Source: Datisca glomerata (taxonomy: Eukaryota; Streptophyta; Magnoliopsida; Cucurbitales; Datiscaceae). From it: a stretch of DNA of 64,000 bases. The stretch covers positions 496,001-560,000 of the forward strand of contig QANY01012059.1 in the NCBI GenBank assembly GCA_003255025.1, in the 5' to 3' direction. The notes under the pieces were generated by a model. The model did no database searches. It was given only the letters and a program-made list of their open reading frames with translations, and was not told where the DNA came from. The translations under genes were made by a program, and so were the position numbers. Numbering within the stretch: position 1 is the first letter of the stretch; every line of letters begins with the position of its first letter. Shown one piece after another: positions 44,721 to 56,960 of the stretch.

Positions 44721-45888
44721 CACTGCTATAATTTTGACTTTAAATGACAGCCACATCGATGATACATTGACAACTATCTAAAATCTATTAATGGGAAATA
44801 GTTAGGGTGGGGTAATTCGGGCATTGATGGCAGCTCAAAAGTTAGCTGTCATCAATGTATTCTCTACTATGACAACTAATTTTTGGGATGTCAATATAAC
44901 TTCTTATTATGACAGTGGAAAAAAAACATGTCATTGTTCTGTGGTGTAATTAAATTTACTACTTACCTCAAATTTCATTTTATTTACAAAAATATCATCC
45001 TATATAATCAATCTAACCCTAATTTTAGTTTTAATGTGTTATTTTTTTCTTCTTTTTTGACAGCATCGACTACTGGCGATTGTAGCTCCCTCTTCCCGAC
45101 TGCGAACTAGGCGACTTCACGGCGGTTTCCAAGTGAGCTTCGACGGTGATCATCTACGGCGAGCTTCCACTCGAAGCTCATATCTATGTCCATGCGTACT
45201 CAAAGCTCATATCTGCATCCCTTCTATTTTCTTCTTCTTCTCCCTCACTTACCTTGCCTTCCTAGGGCTTTGAACCTACATTTGCTACACGAATAAGGGC
45301 TCGATCCACCGGATCCATTTGATAGTGGCAGGATTGCTAGGGCACAAGGATGGGTCAACTTCGAGTAGAGCTAGGCGTTTGCTAGGGGAAGGCTATGAGC
45401 TTAGAGGTGCTTCTGTCTCTCAATCTTATATAGAGTTTAGCCTCTAAATTCCTATTCTTGGTTAGATCTACATTAGTAGTTGACTTTTTCTTTTGTTTTT
45501 GGTTACATCTATGATATACTCTTACCAGTTCAGTCTTACTCTAAAATTTTCTTGAGTTGCAGGTAAGAATCCATCAACTTCTTGTTCTAGATAAGTTGTG
45601 ATATCTATTTACATTTTGTTTTTTCTCTAGATCAGAATAGTGATACCATATCCCTTTAAAGACATTGCATTGGTTTATGAAGATCGTTGGTGGAGTGAAT
45701 TTCAGTTACGTCGCTAGTGAAGGATCGTCTTGTGGCTTTCAGTAACCTTAAATCTAAACCACTGCCAGCTTCTTTGCGGTATGCATTTGCTAGATATCCT
45801 TTAGTTTAATTCCACTATAGAAAGTGATGCGTTCTGCACCTAATTAGTTCTGTTCAACCCTATAAATATTTTCTTTACATTTCAAGAT

Positions 45889-46034
45889 TGATGAAATTAA
45901 AGTTGAAAAATAGACAATTGATATGCTTTCTGCTCTTGACATGTCTGACATTCCTAGGCTTGTTGTAGTTAATGCGGAGGCTATGGATCCTCCCCCAGTT
46001 TTTTGTCACATTGCGGGTGGAAGGAGGTACTGAG
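45889..46034 (+). pseudogene. Exon-like segment inside CACTA-2, possible captured gene fragment
   Basis: A segment preceded by a T-rich tract and AG and followed by GAG|GTAATC reads IDEIKVEK, a stop, then MLSALDMSDIPRLVVVNAEA and MDPPPVFCHIAGGRRY. The density of non-repetitive coding-like text and the splice-site-like borders suggest an exon picked up from a host gene. CACTA elements are known to do this. I do not recognise the parent gene. An in-frame stop shows it is not functional. Confidence 0.3.
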
Positions 46035-47197
46035 GTAATCATACGCTACAAATCTAGTAAGAAACGTAAGATTCTTCACTCTGTAAGATTGTTGGTAGTT
46101 TTGAGTCTGTTTAATTCGGTAATGAATGGATGTGATGTCGATTTTAAACATGATTGATGTTACTTGAGTTTAATTAATGGAATTTTCTGGCCCTTTGACT
46201 TATGATGTGTGATTGTATTAGAGTGTGGCAGTGTGTTTTTTTTTGGAATAAAGACGAGAAGGTGTTGTCATTTTGCTTCTCCCAACCAAGTACCATAGTA
46301 ATTTTGCTACAAATATGATCAAAATGTTACATCAGTTGTTGGTTAGCTGCATCTTACTCTCATCAGTCCATATGGGTGTGTTTTACTCTCATCAGTCCAT
46401 ATGGGATGTGCCTTCTGCACATTACTACAATTTCTTCTCTATAATCTTTTATTTTGAGATATCAAGTTTAAGTTATGGAGCTTAGTTTAGCAGGTACTTA
46501 ATCTAAGTGGTCATGATGAAGATTTTATGGAATCTATTTTGGTAGTTATAATCTCATTGATGTAGGGTTCTTAATCGCATTGGTTTTAAGCCCTAGAATC
46601 TGCATTTAGAGGAGGAGGATGATGATTTGAGCCACCCTCATAAGCTAAGGAGGCCCCAAATCTGATGCCAACAAGCAAATCACGTGTTGTGCCCCTACTT
46701 TGCTTAGGTACTATCTCTCTCTCTCAAGTGTTTGTTGATCATGAGTTAGATTGAGATAATCTTTCCCTAGCTTTCATTTGTGAATGTTCTTCACTTGTTC
46801 TTTTCTCTGACTTCTATTTACCATTTTTCATTGTAGTTTTTCTCTCAAAATTCTTGATTCCAGCAGGTTGAGGCAGTGTACTCAGTTATGACTCCCGTAG
46901 GTTTGTTCTTTCTTTATCCTCTCTCATTGCCTATTGATAATAGTATATAAAACTTTTTCACTTATTACCGCTTTATTCCAGTAAAGATGAAAGTTGTATG
47001 AATTCATTAATCCCCACATGTCTACACAAACACTTTTTCACCTGTACAATTGATCAGTTAGGTGTTCCTGTTATATGCTAAAACATCAACTTTATGGCAT
47101 GGTTTCCTGCTATTTATTTACGAATGCGTATATCTTATTGCTTGTGAAGTAATTTCAGGAATTGCAGGTTGGCTTCAAGCTTTAGGTGAATAGGTTT

Positions 47198-48654
47198 TGT
47201 TAGGGGTTACGCCCTCAAAGAATGTGTATTGACATTTTGATATGAAATTTAAAGAGGATTATATTTTTCTTTTAATTGTCTTTAAATTATTGTTGAATAA
47301 TTTATATAAATATCTAAAACCTCCATATTCATTAATGAGACTATGATCTTGTTGTACTAGTACGAGAGAATTAAGATCATACATAATGAATAAAATTTTC
47401 AGCAACATATTAAAATATGAAATCTTTAATGAATGGTTGCTAGTACGGTTCACTGAGCATTATGAATGCGCGTGATCTAGATCCGGATCATTATTGTGGA
47501 TAGACATCTTTGTGAAAGTATTTTATATAATAAAATTATATATGACAAGACCAATGTGAATTAATATTTTTATTAACATGCCGTTTATCTTAAAGATTTA
47601 ATACACATCAATTCAATGATCATATGTAGATCAGTCTGAATCTTGAATAGTCATGAACTCCTATGCATGTCTACTGGATATTTTGATTAACTCGTTAAGG
47701 TCTGTTTGTTAATCAATATTAGTGACTTTTATTTTGGAGATTCAGTGATGTGGATGTTTAGAGACATGATCTTATAAGAATTGAAATCTAAACGTTCTTA
47801 ACGGATCGTATATTGGTTCTCTCAAGTGTTAATTCTGGAACTGAATGGTTATTGAGCTCAAGTTTATAATAAGATTATAAATTAGTCATTCACTAGTGAA
47901 TTAATGATACTTAAAGATCAAGAGATAATTAGAAGGGTAAAATGATAATTTTGATCAATTTAATTTACGAACCAATAATTGGAGGACAGAATTACATGAA
48001 ATGATTATGTCAGTAGACTACATGAGAATACTCTGTAAATACATTCTATAATCTCTAAGAGTGCAATTTCATATTTATAGTGGAGTAGTAATAGAATTAA
48101 TAAATAAGATTATTTAATTAAAAAATTTAATTAATAATCTGGTTTATTCGAGCTTAGTATTATAGGTCTATGATTCTCAAGTCACCTGATGTTACGGCCT
48201 AAATGCTAAACTATTGACCCTACTTGTTCGGATGTGACCAAGAAGCAAGAGCTTGAGCTCCACCAGCCATTGATAATCACTTTAAGAATTTTTATTCTGG
48301 GGAAGTACCTAATTATGAGATAATAATGTGTGATTAATTAATTAAAAATTAATTAATTGAATTCTTTATATATTTAAATATAATTTCTGGAAATTATATA
48401 TATAAATTATTATCAATTTTTTAAATTATCATATCTAATTTGTGATTTTAGATAATTAAATTATTATTATATAATAATTTATCAACTAAATCTATTATTT
48501 TGTGAAATAATAGAAAGTTTGTGAAATAATGAGATATATTAATTTTGAATTAACTGATATCTCAAGAATTATCTAATTAAAATATATATAATTCACAGTA
48601 ACTGACACGTGTCAATCGCTGATTGGTATCAGAAATTGACACTCACTACTGTGG
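47198..48654 (+). repeat. Truncated left LTR of the copia element
   Basis: It aligns with 51353 to about 52655 of the right LTR. After 'actcactactgtggt' it switches to gag sequence. It holds a longer AT-rich middle (48310-48480) than the right LTR, which is shortened there next to the N at 52423. Confidence 0.8.
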
Positions 48655-48659
48655 TAAGG

Positions 48660-49180
48660 ACGAGAGTAAGAACAAAAGAGTAGAGAAAGCCAAGACATCG
48701 CCGAAAACCAAGAAGAACAAGAAAGACAGCAAGCCCAAATGAAAGTGTTTCCACTGTGGAGTTGAAGGTCATTGGAAGAAAAATTGTAACAAGTATCTCT
48801 CTGAGCTGAAAAAGAAAGGTAAATATGATTTACTTGTATAGTGGAATATGATTTGTCATCTTGGATACTTGATTCAGGAGCCACTAACCATGTGTGTTCT
48901 TCTTTGCAGATGCTTGATTCGTCAAGTGAGCTGGCTGATGGTGAGGTCGTTTTGAGAGTTGGTAGTGGTGCGCTCGTGTCAGATAAAACATTAGGGATAG
49001 TCCATTTATTTTTTAGATATAATTACTTACTTTTGAACGATGTTTATTATATTCTTGGTTTTTCAAGAAATTTAATTTCTTTTTTACATTTTTGCAAGAA
49101 CAGTTATACGAAGTTTCTATCATTAATAAAAAGTTTATTATTCCTAAAAATGGATTCGATATCTGTCATGCTAAAATTAT
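48660..49180 (+). pseudogene. Gag end and protease of the copia element
   Basis: A CCHC zinc knuckle CFHCGVEGHWKKNC lies at 48746-48787, preceded by Lys-rich text. The frame stops near 48840. Another frame opens with WILDSGATNHVC (about 48859-48894), the copia protease active site DSGA, and runs to about 49180 with LNDVYYILGFSRNLIS. Broken between gag and protease. Confidence 0.85.
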
Positions 49181-49199
49181 AAACGGACCGTATATTGTG

Positions 49200-49936
49200 A
49201 TGTTTGTGGATCGATAAATGTACAAGCTAGAGGGGGGTATGAGTATTTTTCCACTTTCATTGACGAGTACTCAAGATATAGTTATAGTTACCTAACGCAA
49301 CGAAAGTCTGAAACTTTTGTAAAGTTTAATGACTTCAAGGCTGAAGCTGAAAAGCAATTAGGTGAATCATTTAAAACCCTTTGATTCGATCGAAGTTGTG
49401 AATACTTGAATTTAGAATTCAAAGATTATTTGTTGGAGTGTGGAATCCTATCCCAACTCACAGCACCTTGATATGGTGTTGTAGAGAGGAGAAACCGAAC
49501 CTTATTGGATATGATTAGGTCGATGTTGAACTACTTATCATTGTCACTTACATTTTGGGGATATGCACGACATACGGCAACTTACATTTTGAATGTAGTG
49601 CCCTATAAGTCTAGAAGCAAGATGCCTTTAGAGTTATGGAATGACTCCAAACCTAGTTTACGCCATTTCCGTATATGGGAGTGTCCAGCTCTGGTTTTTA
49701 GACCCAAGATCGGAAAGTTAGAATCAAGGTCTGAAGTATGCATATTTGTTGGCTATTCACTAGAGATTAGATGTGGGTATTTTTACAATCACAATGATCA
49801 AAATGTGTTTATGTCGACAAATGCAACCTTTCTTGAACATGACTATATGCAAAACTACAAACCTCGTAATAAAATAGTTCTCGAGGAATTAGCGACTGAT
49901 GAGATCAGACCACCTTCAATTTCTACTGATAAATGA
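49200..49936 (+). pseudogene. Integrase of the copia element
   Basis: Text near 49250-49300 corresponds to the first catalytic region (FIDEYSRYSYSYL). DRSCEYLNLEFKDYL near 49390 carries the second Asp. GVVERRNRTLLDM near 49480 carries the Glu. An open frame at 49505-49936 continues with SMLNYLSLSLTFWGYA, RIWECPALVF and ESRSEVCIFVGYS, the copia GKGY-like C-terminal part. Stops before 49505 break it. Confidence 0.85.
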
Positions 49937-50019
49937 TAAACTAGAGAAACTATAGTTCCTGTAAAGGAAACCCCGGCTTAACATCATAATCTGAGGGTTG
50001 TGAGATAACCAGTTCGCTA

Positions 50020-51110
50020 CGAACTAGAGGCATGTGTCCTAGTGTCAGTCACAAATAAAGACGGTCCATTATCTTATGAAGAAGAAATGGATGATCCTAA
50101 AAATGAGAAATGGCAAGATGCCATGAACTAGGAAATGAAATCTATGTATTCTAATTTCGTCTGGGAACTTATAGATCCACCTAAATATGTTAGGCTCATT
50201 GGATGTAAATGGATCTTCAAGAAGAAAAGAGGTGAAGATGGGAAAGTAGAGACTTCAAGGCACGGTTAGTAGCCAAGGGCTATACACAAAGGGAGGAAGT
50301 CGATTATGAAGAGACATTATCACCTGTGGCCATGCTAAAATCCATGTCCATAGCCGCTAGTTTTGACTATGAGATATGGAAAATAGACGTCAAGACAATT
50401 TTTTGAATGGATCTCTTAAAGAAATCGTCTATATGATGCAACCAGAATGGTTCATAAAAAAGGGAAAAGATCAGAAACTATGCAAGTTACTTAAATCCAT
50501 TTATGGATTAAAGCAAGCATCTAGATCTTGGAATCCTATATTTGATGAGATTAAAAAAGTCTTATGACCTTGAGCAAAATGTTGACGAAGCCTGTGTTTA
50601 TTATACCAAAGATAAGATAGTGGTTTACTTAGTTCTTTATATTGATGATATTTTACTCGTTGGGAATGACGTAGAAACTTTGTCAAAGGTAAATAAGTGG
50701 TTAGCTGAAAAATTTCAAATGACAAATTTGGGAGAATCAAGCTATGTTGTATACATCCAAATCCTAAGGGATAGAAAGAACAAGTTCTTGGCACTTTCTG
50801 AGGCATCTTATATTGATAAGGTGCTGGAGAGATTCTTTATGGAGAATTCCAAGAAAGGTCAACAATCGACGAGACATGAAATTATTATCTCCAAGGAATA
50901 ATGTCGTAAGACACCTTATAAGGAAGAGAATATGAGAAAGGCTCCCTATACTTAAGCACTTGGAAGTCTCATATATGTCATGTTGTGTACGAGATCGAAT
51001 ATCTATTATGCAGTGGGAATCGTCAGTCGTTATCAAACGAATCTGGCTTTGGAACATTGGATTATAGTAAAGCACATTCTCAATTATCTTAGGAGAATGA
51101 GAAATTAATC
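50020..51110 (+). pseudogene. Reverse transcriptase and RNase H remnant of the copia element
   Basis: In order: WQDAMN, GCKWIFKKKRGEDGKVE, ARLVAKGYTQREEVDYEETL, LLKSIYGLKQASRSW and an intact YIDDILLVGND box near 50639-50670, then MTNLGESSYVVYIQILRDRK. After a stop (about 50899) come SLIYVMLCTRSNIYYAVGIV and HWIIVKHILNYLR. RNase H is almost wholly deleted, with only LTNKLPMKLFEGHV left near 51255-51300. Frameshifts near 50250 and 50560. Confidence 0.85.
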
Positions 51111-51340
51111 GCACTAGATATACTGACTAGGAACAAGATGAGGATAGCCGAGAGTTGACATTTGGGTCATACATCAATGTGATGTAACTATTATGAAGAT
51201 AATGTTGGATTAGAATCTGACTCTGACTATATGTTGGGTCAGAACCTAGCTCACCCATTGACCAACAAACTTCCTATGAAGTTGTTTGAGGGTCATGTGC
51301 GAAACATTGGATTAAGAATGATGCCACATTTGCTTTAGGG

Positions 51341-51352
51341 CAAATGGAAGAT
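51341..51352 (+). other. Polypurine tract of the copia element
   Basis: CAAATGGAAGAT stands directly before the right LTR start TGTTGGGG, the usual copia arrangement for plus-strand priming. Confidence 0.65.
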
Positions 51353-53413
51353 TGTTGGGGGGTTATGCACTCAAAGTATGTGCATTGACATTTTAATATG
51401 AAATTTAAAGAGGATTACATTTTTCTCATAATCGTTCTTTTAAATTATTGTTGAATAATTTATATAAATATCCAAAATTTTCATATTCATTAATGAGACT
51501 ATGATCTTGTATTAGTACGAGAGGATTAAGATCATAGATATTGTTAGCAACATATTAAAGTATGGAATTTTTAATGAATGGTTGCTAGTACAGTTCACTA
51601 AGCATTGTGAATGCGATCTAGATCTGAATCGTTGATGTTGATAGATATGTTAGTGCACGTACTTTATATAATAAGATTATATATGACAGAACTTATGTGA
51701 ATTAATATCTTTATTAAAGTGTTATTTATCATAAAGATTTAATACACGTCAATTCGATGATCATATGTAGATCAGTCTGAATCTTGAGTATTCATGAACT
51801 CCTATGCATGTCTACTAGATTTTTTGATTCATTTGTTAAAGTTTGTTTGTTAATCAAGCTAGTGACTTTTGTTTTAGAGATTCAGTGATGTGGATAGCTG
51901 AAGACATTATCTTACAAGATTTGGAATCTAAGATTTCGTAACGGATCTTATATTGGTTCCCTTAAATATTAATTCCAGAACTTAATGGTTGTTGAGCTCA
52001 ATTTTACAATAAGATTATAAACTTAGACATTTACTAGTGGATTGATGGTATATAAGGATCAAGAGGTAATTAGAAGGGTAAAACGGTAATTTTGACTAGT
52101 TCTAATTTACGAACCAATAATTGGAGGACAGAATTACATGAAACGATTATGTATGTGGACTACATGAGAATACTCTGTAAATACATTCTATAATCTCTAA
52201 AAGTGCAATTCCATATTTATAGTGGAATAATAATAAAATTAATACATAAGATTATTTTCTTAAAAAATTTAATTAATAATCTGATATATTTGAGCTTAGT
52301 ATTATAAATTCATGATTCCCAAGTAACATCTATACCACGCTTCTAGGGTGTGAGTAATTCAAAACAAGAGAAAATGATTGATTTGCAAACAAATTTTTTA
52401 TTCTAGGGCAAGTACATAATTANATTATCTAATTTGTGTAATTAAATAAATAAATTATTATTAGATAATAATTTAAATCAACTGCATCTGTTATTTAATA
52501 ATAGATAAGTTAGTTGATACAGATAATCATATATATTAATTTTGAATTAACTGATATCTAGATAAGTATCTGATTAAAATAAATATTTAATTTACAATAA
52601 TTGTCACGTGTCAATAACTGACAGGATATAGAAATTGACATGGACTACTATGGTGCCACGTTGTAGTGGGTCGCACTGCAGTTGTGCACAAGTGCTGTGC
52701 GTCCCACTACAATTGGTAATTTTACAATTACATATTATTTCAGTTTATCCCTAAAAATCTGATATGCCATTATCTAGAATATATACATATATTATTCTAA
52801 TGACCTAAGTTGTTGAAAGGAGAAGAGATAATGAGTTGATTAGATCATCAGTTCATCAATCAAGAGTTGAATTGGAAAATGAATGGTGTCAGAGAGATTT
52901 TCTGCTGTAATTAAACGTTAATCAAATCTCTAAAACAATAATCATCACGTTCTTTTAGGGTATCGTCTCACTAAAGTCATTCTTAGTAAATCTCTCGATC
53001 TCATGTGTTAACAACATCTAGAGACAGAAAAAGTGTCTTGTAATATTCTACGTGCCCACACGTCCTAGTGCGTTGAGGATTGACTTGGAAGATCTTGGTG
53101 TGGGCCTCAGAGTCTACAGATCGTTGGAACAATTTCGTTGGAACGGAGGATCGATCGATTTTTACAAGGACACTTGATATAGATTACAAGAGGTATATGA
53201 TCTCTAACATTCTATGTTGTAGATTTAACTTATAAATATACAATGGATCCTAACAGATTGATAAAAAGTTTTCAAAAAATGTTTTTATGTGATTATCGTG
53301 GCGTTGTGCAAGTTTTGTTTTACTAAAAAATTTGATTTTTATTAAAAGTTCAATTTGTTTTTAAAAGGTCGCGCCTTCACGCTTCCGTCGCGTATGCGCC
53401 GCGACGACCAGCA
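51353..53413 (+). repeat. Right LTR of the copia element
   Basis: About 2.06 kb, TG...CA (ends CGACCAGCA). It includes an ambiguous base N at 52423 inside an AT-rich stretch where the left LTR is longer. Promoter-like text and the conserved 'gatctctaaca' lie before a GC-rich end. The right border is inferred from the CA end and the near-matching GCTTT duplication. Confidence 0.65.
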
Positions 53414-55060
53414 GCTTTGAGTTAAGAAGAATTGTTGTAGTTTCTATACTCTGAGCATGAATAGTACCAGAAGTCTTGACTTTCAGATTTCGGTTTCTCT
53501 ACGGATTCAACTTGATGCTCACTAATAATTATTCTTGCTATATTTTGTATTTATGATTTAATGTCCAGGTGTTACAAGACTGATTGCTATATCTAATTTG
53601 AGTATTTGTTTTCTTTGGAATGCATTCCTTAACTGAGCAATTGAATGGATAAAAAACTTCTTGGGGACTTAGTGTAATGGAATATGGATAGCATAAAAAA
53701 CGTGTAATGGATTGTTGATTTTTCACGCACAGAACCTTCAATGTTTGTGTCTTATAGTAATAATTGCAAGGTACTTCGTTTTACATGCTAATGAAAAATC
53801 TGTGATAGTAGTTGATTGCATCATGGCAATGAAAGTACAACATGGTCTTTCTATGTTAGTTATAAGTTGACTTTACTGTTGCATATGCTTTTACTTATCA
53901 TCTAGAGAGATAATTTTATATGATGTATGTTGAATTAGCTTGAGATAGATGTGCTATGCGCTAATAAACTAAGGTTCATTATAGAGATAAATCTTTAATC
54001 TATCCTCAATGTGTTATTTTGCACCTTAAATAACACTGATCAAGTCAAATGATAATCCAATAATCTGACATTTTAGTCAATAACATTATATGTTTTACTA
54101 AACCAAGCATATAATAAATTCTATGAACCCCATAATGCAAGCCCCAGGGTCAGATTATTTTCCATTATTGAATATTATGTTCAAAACCATGACACATCAA
54201 AGAGCTACCAACTGGATTATGTTCAAAACCATGACACATCCAAGCCCTAAAATCAGATTCTTTCCCTTAGTTCTGATTTAAATTTCAAGATGCGGGAGCT
54301 ACGAAATTAGTTTATGCTCTAGAACCTTTTGATGTGGGGAGAATCTGTTGACATTATTTTAGAAAGCCAGAGAATTACATTGACAACTACAGGTCCGATT
54401 GATCTAGGTATGCTTTTGATAATTAAAGTTGAAGATGTTTCCCTGGTGCTTAATTTCGTGTCTTGTTCATGAACTTATATTGCAGTTGATTATTTTTTCC
54501 TTCATACTAAAGCTGCAAGATAGTCTAAAAGACTAACAAAGTTCTTTTAAGCAGCTTCTGGTTTGGGAAGCTATGTGGAGGCACTTGTTCAGAAACATGA
54601 TATTGCGTTCAATGTACGATCTCCTCATCTTAAAAAAAGACTGTCATTTTGATCCTCTTGAATCTTATGTGAAGTTATATTTTAGTATCAGGTTGTATTG
54701 TATTACCTATATACTATATTGTATGGCATTGTACTGTATTAAATGGTTGGTGCTTGGATGATGATACATAAACTATATGGAATATTGATTTGTAACTTAA
54801 TATTCTTTTATTCCTAATACTTTGTATATACATGTATCTCTTAAAGAACAAAGAAACATATAAGATTTTTGAGGGGTTTAGTCATCTGGTGTTTATCTTT
54901 TTTAATAATATTTTTATGTGTATTTGTTGGAAGGGCAAAAAAGATGGTTAATTGATTTTTACAGGACAATATGGAGTTTTTGTCATTCTTTTTTTACCAA
55001 ACTACATGTGCAAGGTTTTCTAAAAAAATCTTTTATTTTTTTCCTTTTATTGAACTTTAT
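53414..55060. other. CACTA-2 interior right of the copia element
   Basis: AT-rich, about 1.6 kb, with only short open frames (for example 53538-53741, 54573-54761) that show no known domain. A direct repeat 'atgttcaaaaccatgacacatc' lies at about 54178 and 54218. I see no gene. Confidence 0.45.
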
Positions 55061-55307
55061 ATGACTGGGAATCCCCGTCATCTAAAGTCTACGTGGAGTA
55101 ACTTTAGATGACGGGCTATCCCCATCATCTATCTACTTTTCGTGGTACCTACGATAACGGAGATTCCCCGTCATTGTACCTCTTATAATGATGATTTTTT
55201 TAAATGACTAAAAATGACAGCTCGGTAGATGACAGTCGGTCAACCATCAATATAGGATTATAATGACGGGTTTTACCCATCATCTAACCCCCTTTTTTGT
55301 AGTAGTG
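55060..55307. repeat. CACTA-2 right subterminal repeats and terminus
   Basis: Several units of the GATGACGGG...CCCGTCATC type, 'tctacttttcgtggtacc' spacers, TGATGA motifs and the inverted CACTA end. It matches CACTA-1 at 8728-9067. Confidence 0.8.
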
Positions 55308-55559
55308 CATGTCACTTGATCATAAGCTCTTCTTTCTTTTCTTTTTTTCTTAATAAAGCCATGTGAATTAGAAGAAGCAAGGGCTACAAAAGCACAAGGG
55401 CATACCCCAAAAACAACAGCCCAAACCCAAAATCAAGGAGGTTTCTCCAAAATATGAGAAGGTAAGTCTCACCTATGAACAAGCAATGAGTTAGTATAGG
55501 ACCAAGTGATATCTCTAAAACCTCAAGTCCTATCCCCAACCGTGTTAACAATCATCTTC

Positions 55560-56243
55560 ATATGCTCTTCGCCTGTAAGAAGGAAGAATGATCGATGATA
55601 GTGTTAATTTGACATTGATGTGGTGCCCAACCTGATACACTCCAATGATCAAGTCAGTATATGTTTTTATTAATAAATGAGAGAATGAATACCTCAATGA
55701 GTGGAGGGCACCATCTATGTATAAGGATTCTAAATGGTGCTTCGTATGTGTTCATTATATCTCCCTTCCTTATTTTAATAAGAAAGGAAGGATATTCATG
55801 GAGAATTCCCATAAATATGGAGATTCCTTCTTTAGCTTACTTTCTTTTAGGTTATTTAGGAATTTCCTTGTGGAGGCATCCTCTAGCTGGTGTTTCGATG
55901 CATAAAGAGTGACCATCCATGGAAAGGTCGGTGAAGAGAGATAGACCATAGACATCAAAGTGGCTTTAGACTATAAAGTTACAAAAACCTCTGTCATCAT
56001 AGTGACTTGAGACCATAATGGTGTTGGGCTCCCCGAAAAAAGTCTAAGATCGTGGGGATGTTGGATTGATATTGTCCATCCTACCATTGGCATATGGTCT
56101 GAGACTAGGTGCGGCATGCTTCATTTCTCTTAATCGATCTCAGGTGTGGATTGGTCTATGTGCTGGTGGCAGCCTCTTGGGCCTTTGCTTTAAGGTGTGT
56201 CTGAGGAACGGGCTTTGCCCTGAGCAGTTTTTATTCTTATACA
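55560..56243 (-). repeat. LTR of gypsy family D (right copy)
   Basis: Aligns over about 350 bp with 44330-44660. The right end is set at ...CTTATACA because on the minus strand a polypurine tract (AAGTGGGGAAAAAT, 56244-56257) directly precedes TGTATAAG. This gives the same minus orientation as element B. The left border is not resolved and may lie between 55330 and 55560. Confidence 0.55.
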
Positions 56244-56257
56244 ATTTTTCCCCACTT

Positions 56258-56960
56258 GTCAACTCTAAAACGTAATATAGGACTCGAGAAGTTAATCATT
56301 GATAGTCTCGGCCGTTTGTGGCTTTACGTCCACAAGTATCATGATATCTGGCTTGCCATAAATGAGTGCCTTTTTAATAGCTTCGACACTCTGTGACTCT
56401 ACATCAGTGTATATTGTTGTATCTTCCTTGTGATGAATGCATGGTTTTAATAGCGTCGATTGCTTAGTCTGAAGCTTGCTTCGGGGCATCGACGGTTGGT
56501 TCGATTAAACCACGTGTCACACACAAGGCAGTTGGAAGGATCATCAATTACATGATTAAAGAAGCGCCCCTAGAAGAATCAGACCTTTGAATTGATGATA
56601 AGATCTGACCGTTGGTTTCAAAAATATGTTTTTAAAATTACCGGTTTTGCCTTTCTTCTTCATCATTGGGTTCTTCTTATTCTTTTCAAAGATTTTTGCA
56701 GTTTTCCTAAATTCTCATTGTAGCGAATTCTTTGCTGCAATCTTGAGCATTCAAGTGGGGTATTGTTTAAGCATTTCACATCCCCGAAGAGGTTAGATTA
56801 TTCCCATTTTCTTTAATTTGGTAATCGTTCCACGCGTATTCAAGTTGTTCTTGCCCTTCCAACTCATTTTTAATGGAGGAATTTTAGTTGTTGCAAAACT
56901 TCTTTATCTGACAGGATGAACTATCCCTTGATTTATCTACGTTATTTTTGTTTGTAGTAT
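56258..56960. other. Upstream region of the extra ORF of element D
   Basis: About 700 bp with no gene. By analogy with elements B and E this holds the leader or promoter of the antisense ORF. Two motifs, 'cacgtgtcac' and 'gatctgaccgttgg', are visible near 56512 and 56606. Confidence 0.4.

Larger units (their letters stand above)
47198..53413 (+). mobile_element. Ty1/copia retrotransposon nested in CACTA-2
   Basis: The left LTR starts TGTTAGGGG at 47198 and the right LTR starts TGTTGGGGGG at 51353. Both continue with near-identical text ('aatatgaaatttaaagagga'). The probable flanking duplication is GGTTT (47193-47197) and GCTTT (53414-53418), with one mismatch. Domain order is gag zinc knuckle, protease, integrase, RT, RNase H remnant: the copia order. 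The left LTR is cut at about 48654 and joined to the end of gag, so most of gag, the primer site and the end of the LTR are deleted. Confidence 0.85.
44721..55307. mobile_element. CACTA-2, CACTA DNA transposon with a nested copia element
   Basis: Begins CACTGCTATAATTTTG and ends TTTTTTGTAGTAGTG. The flanks are TAT (44718-44720) and CAT (55308-55310), so the 3-bp duplication is imperfect or one base has mutated. The termini match CACTA-1: about 210 bp at the left, about 250 bp at the right including GATGACGGG/CCCGTCAT-type units at 55060-55180. The interior differs from CACTA-1. Without the copia insert (47198-53413) it is about 4.4 kb. No transposase was recognised. Confidence 0.85.
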
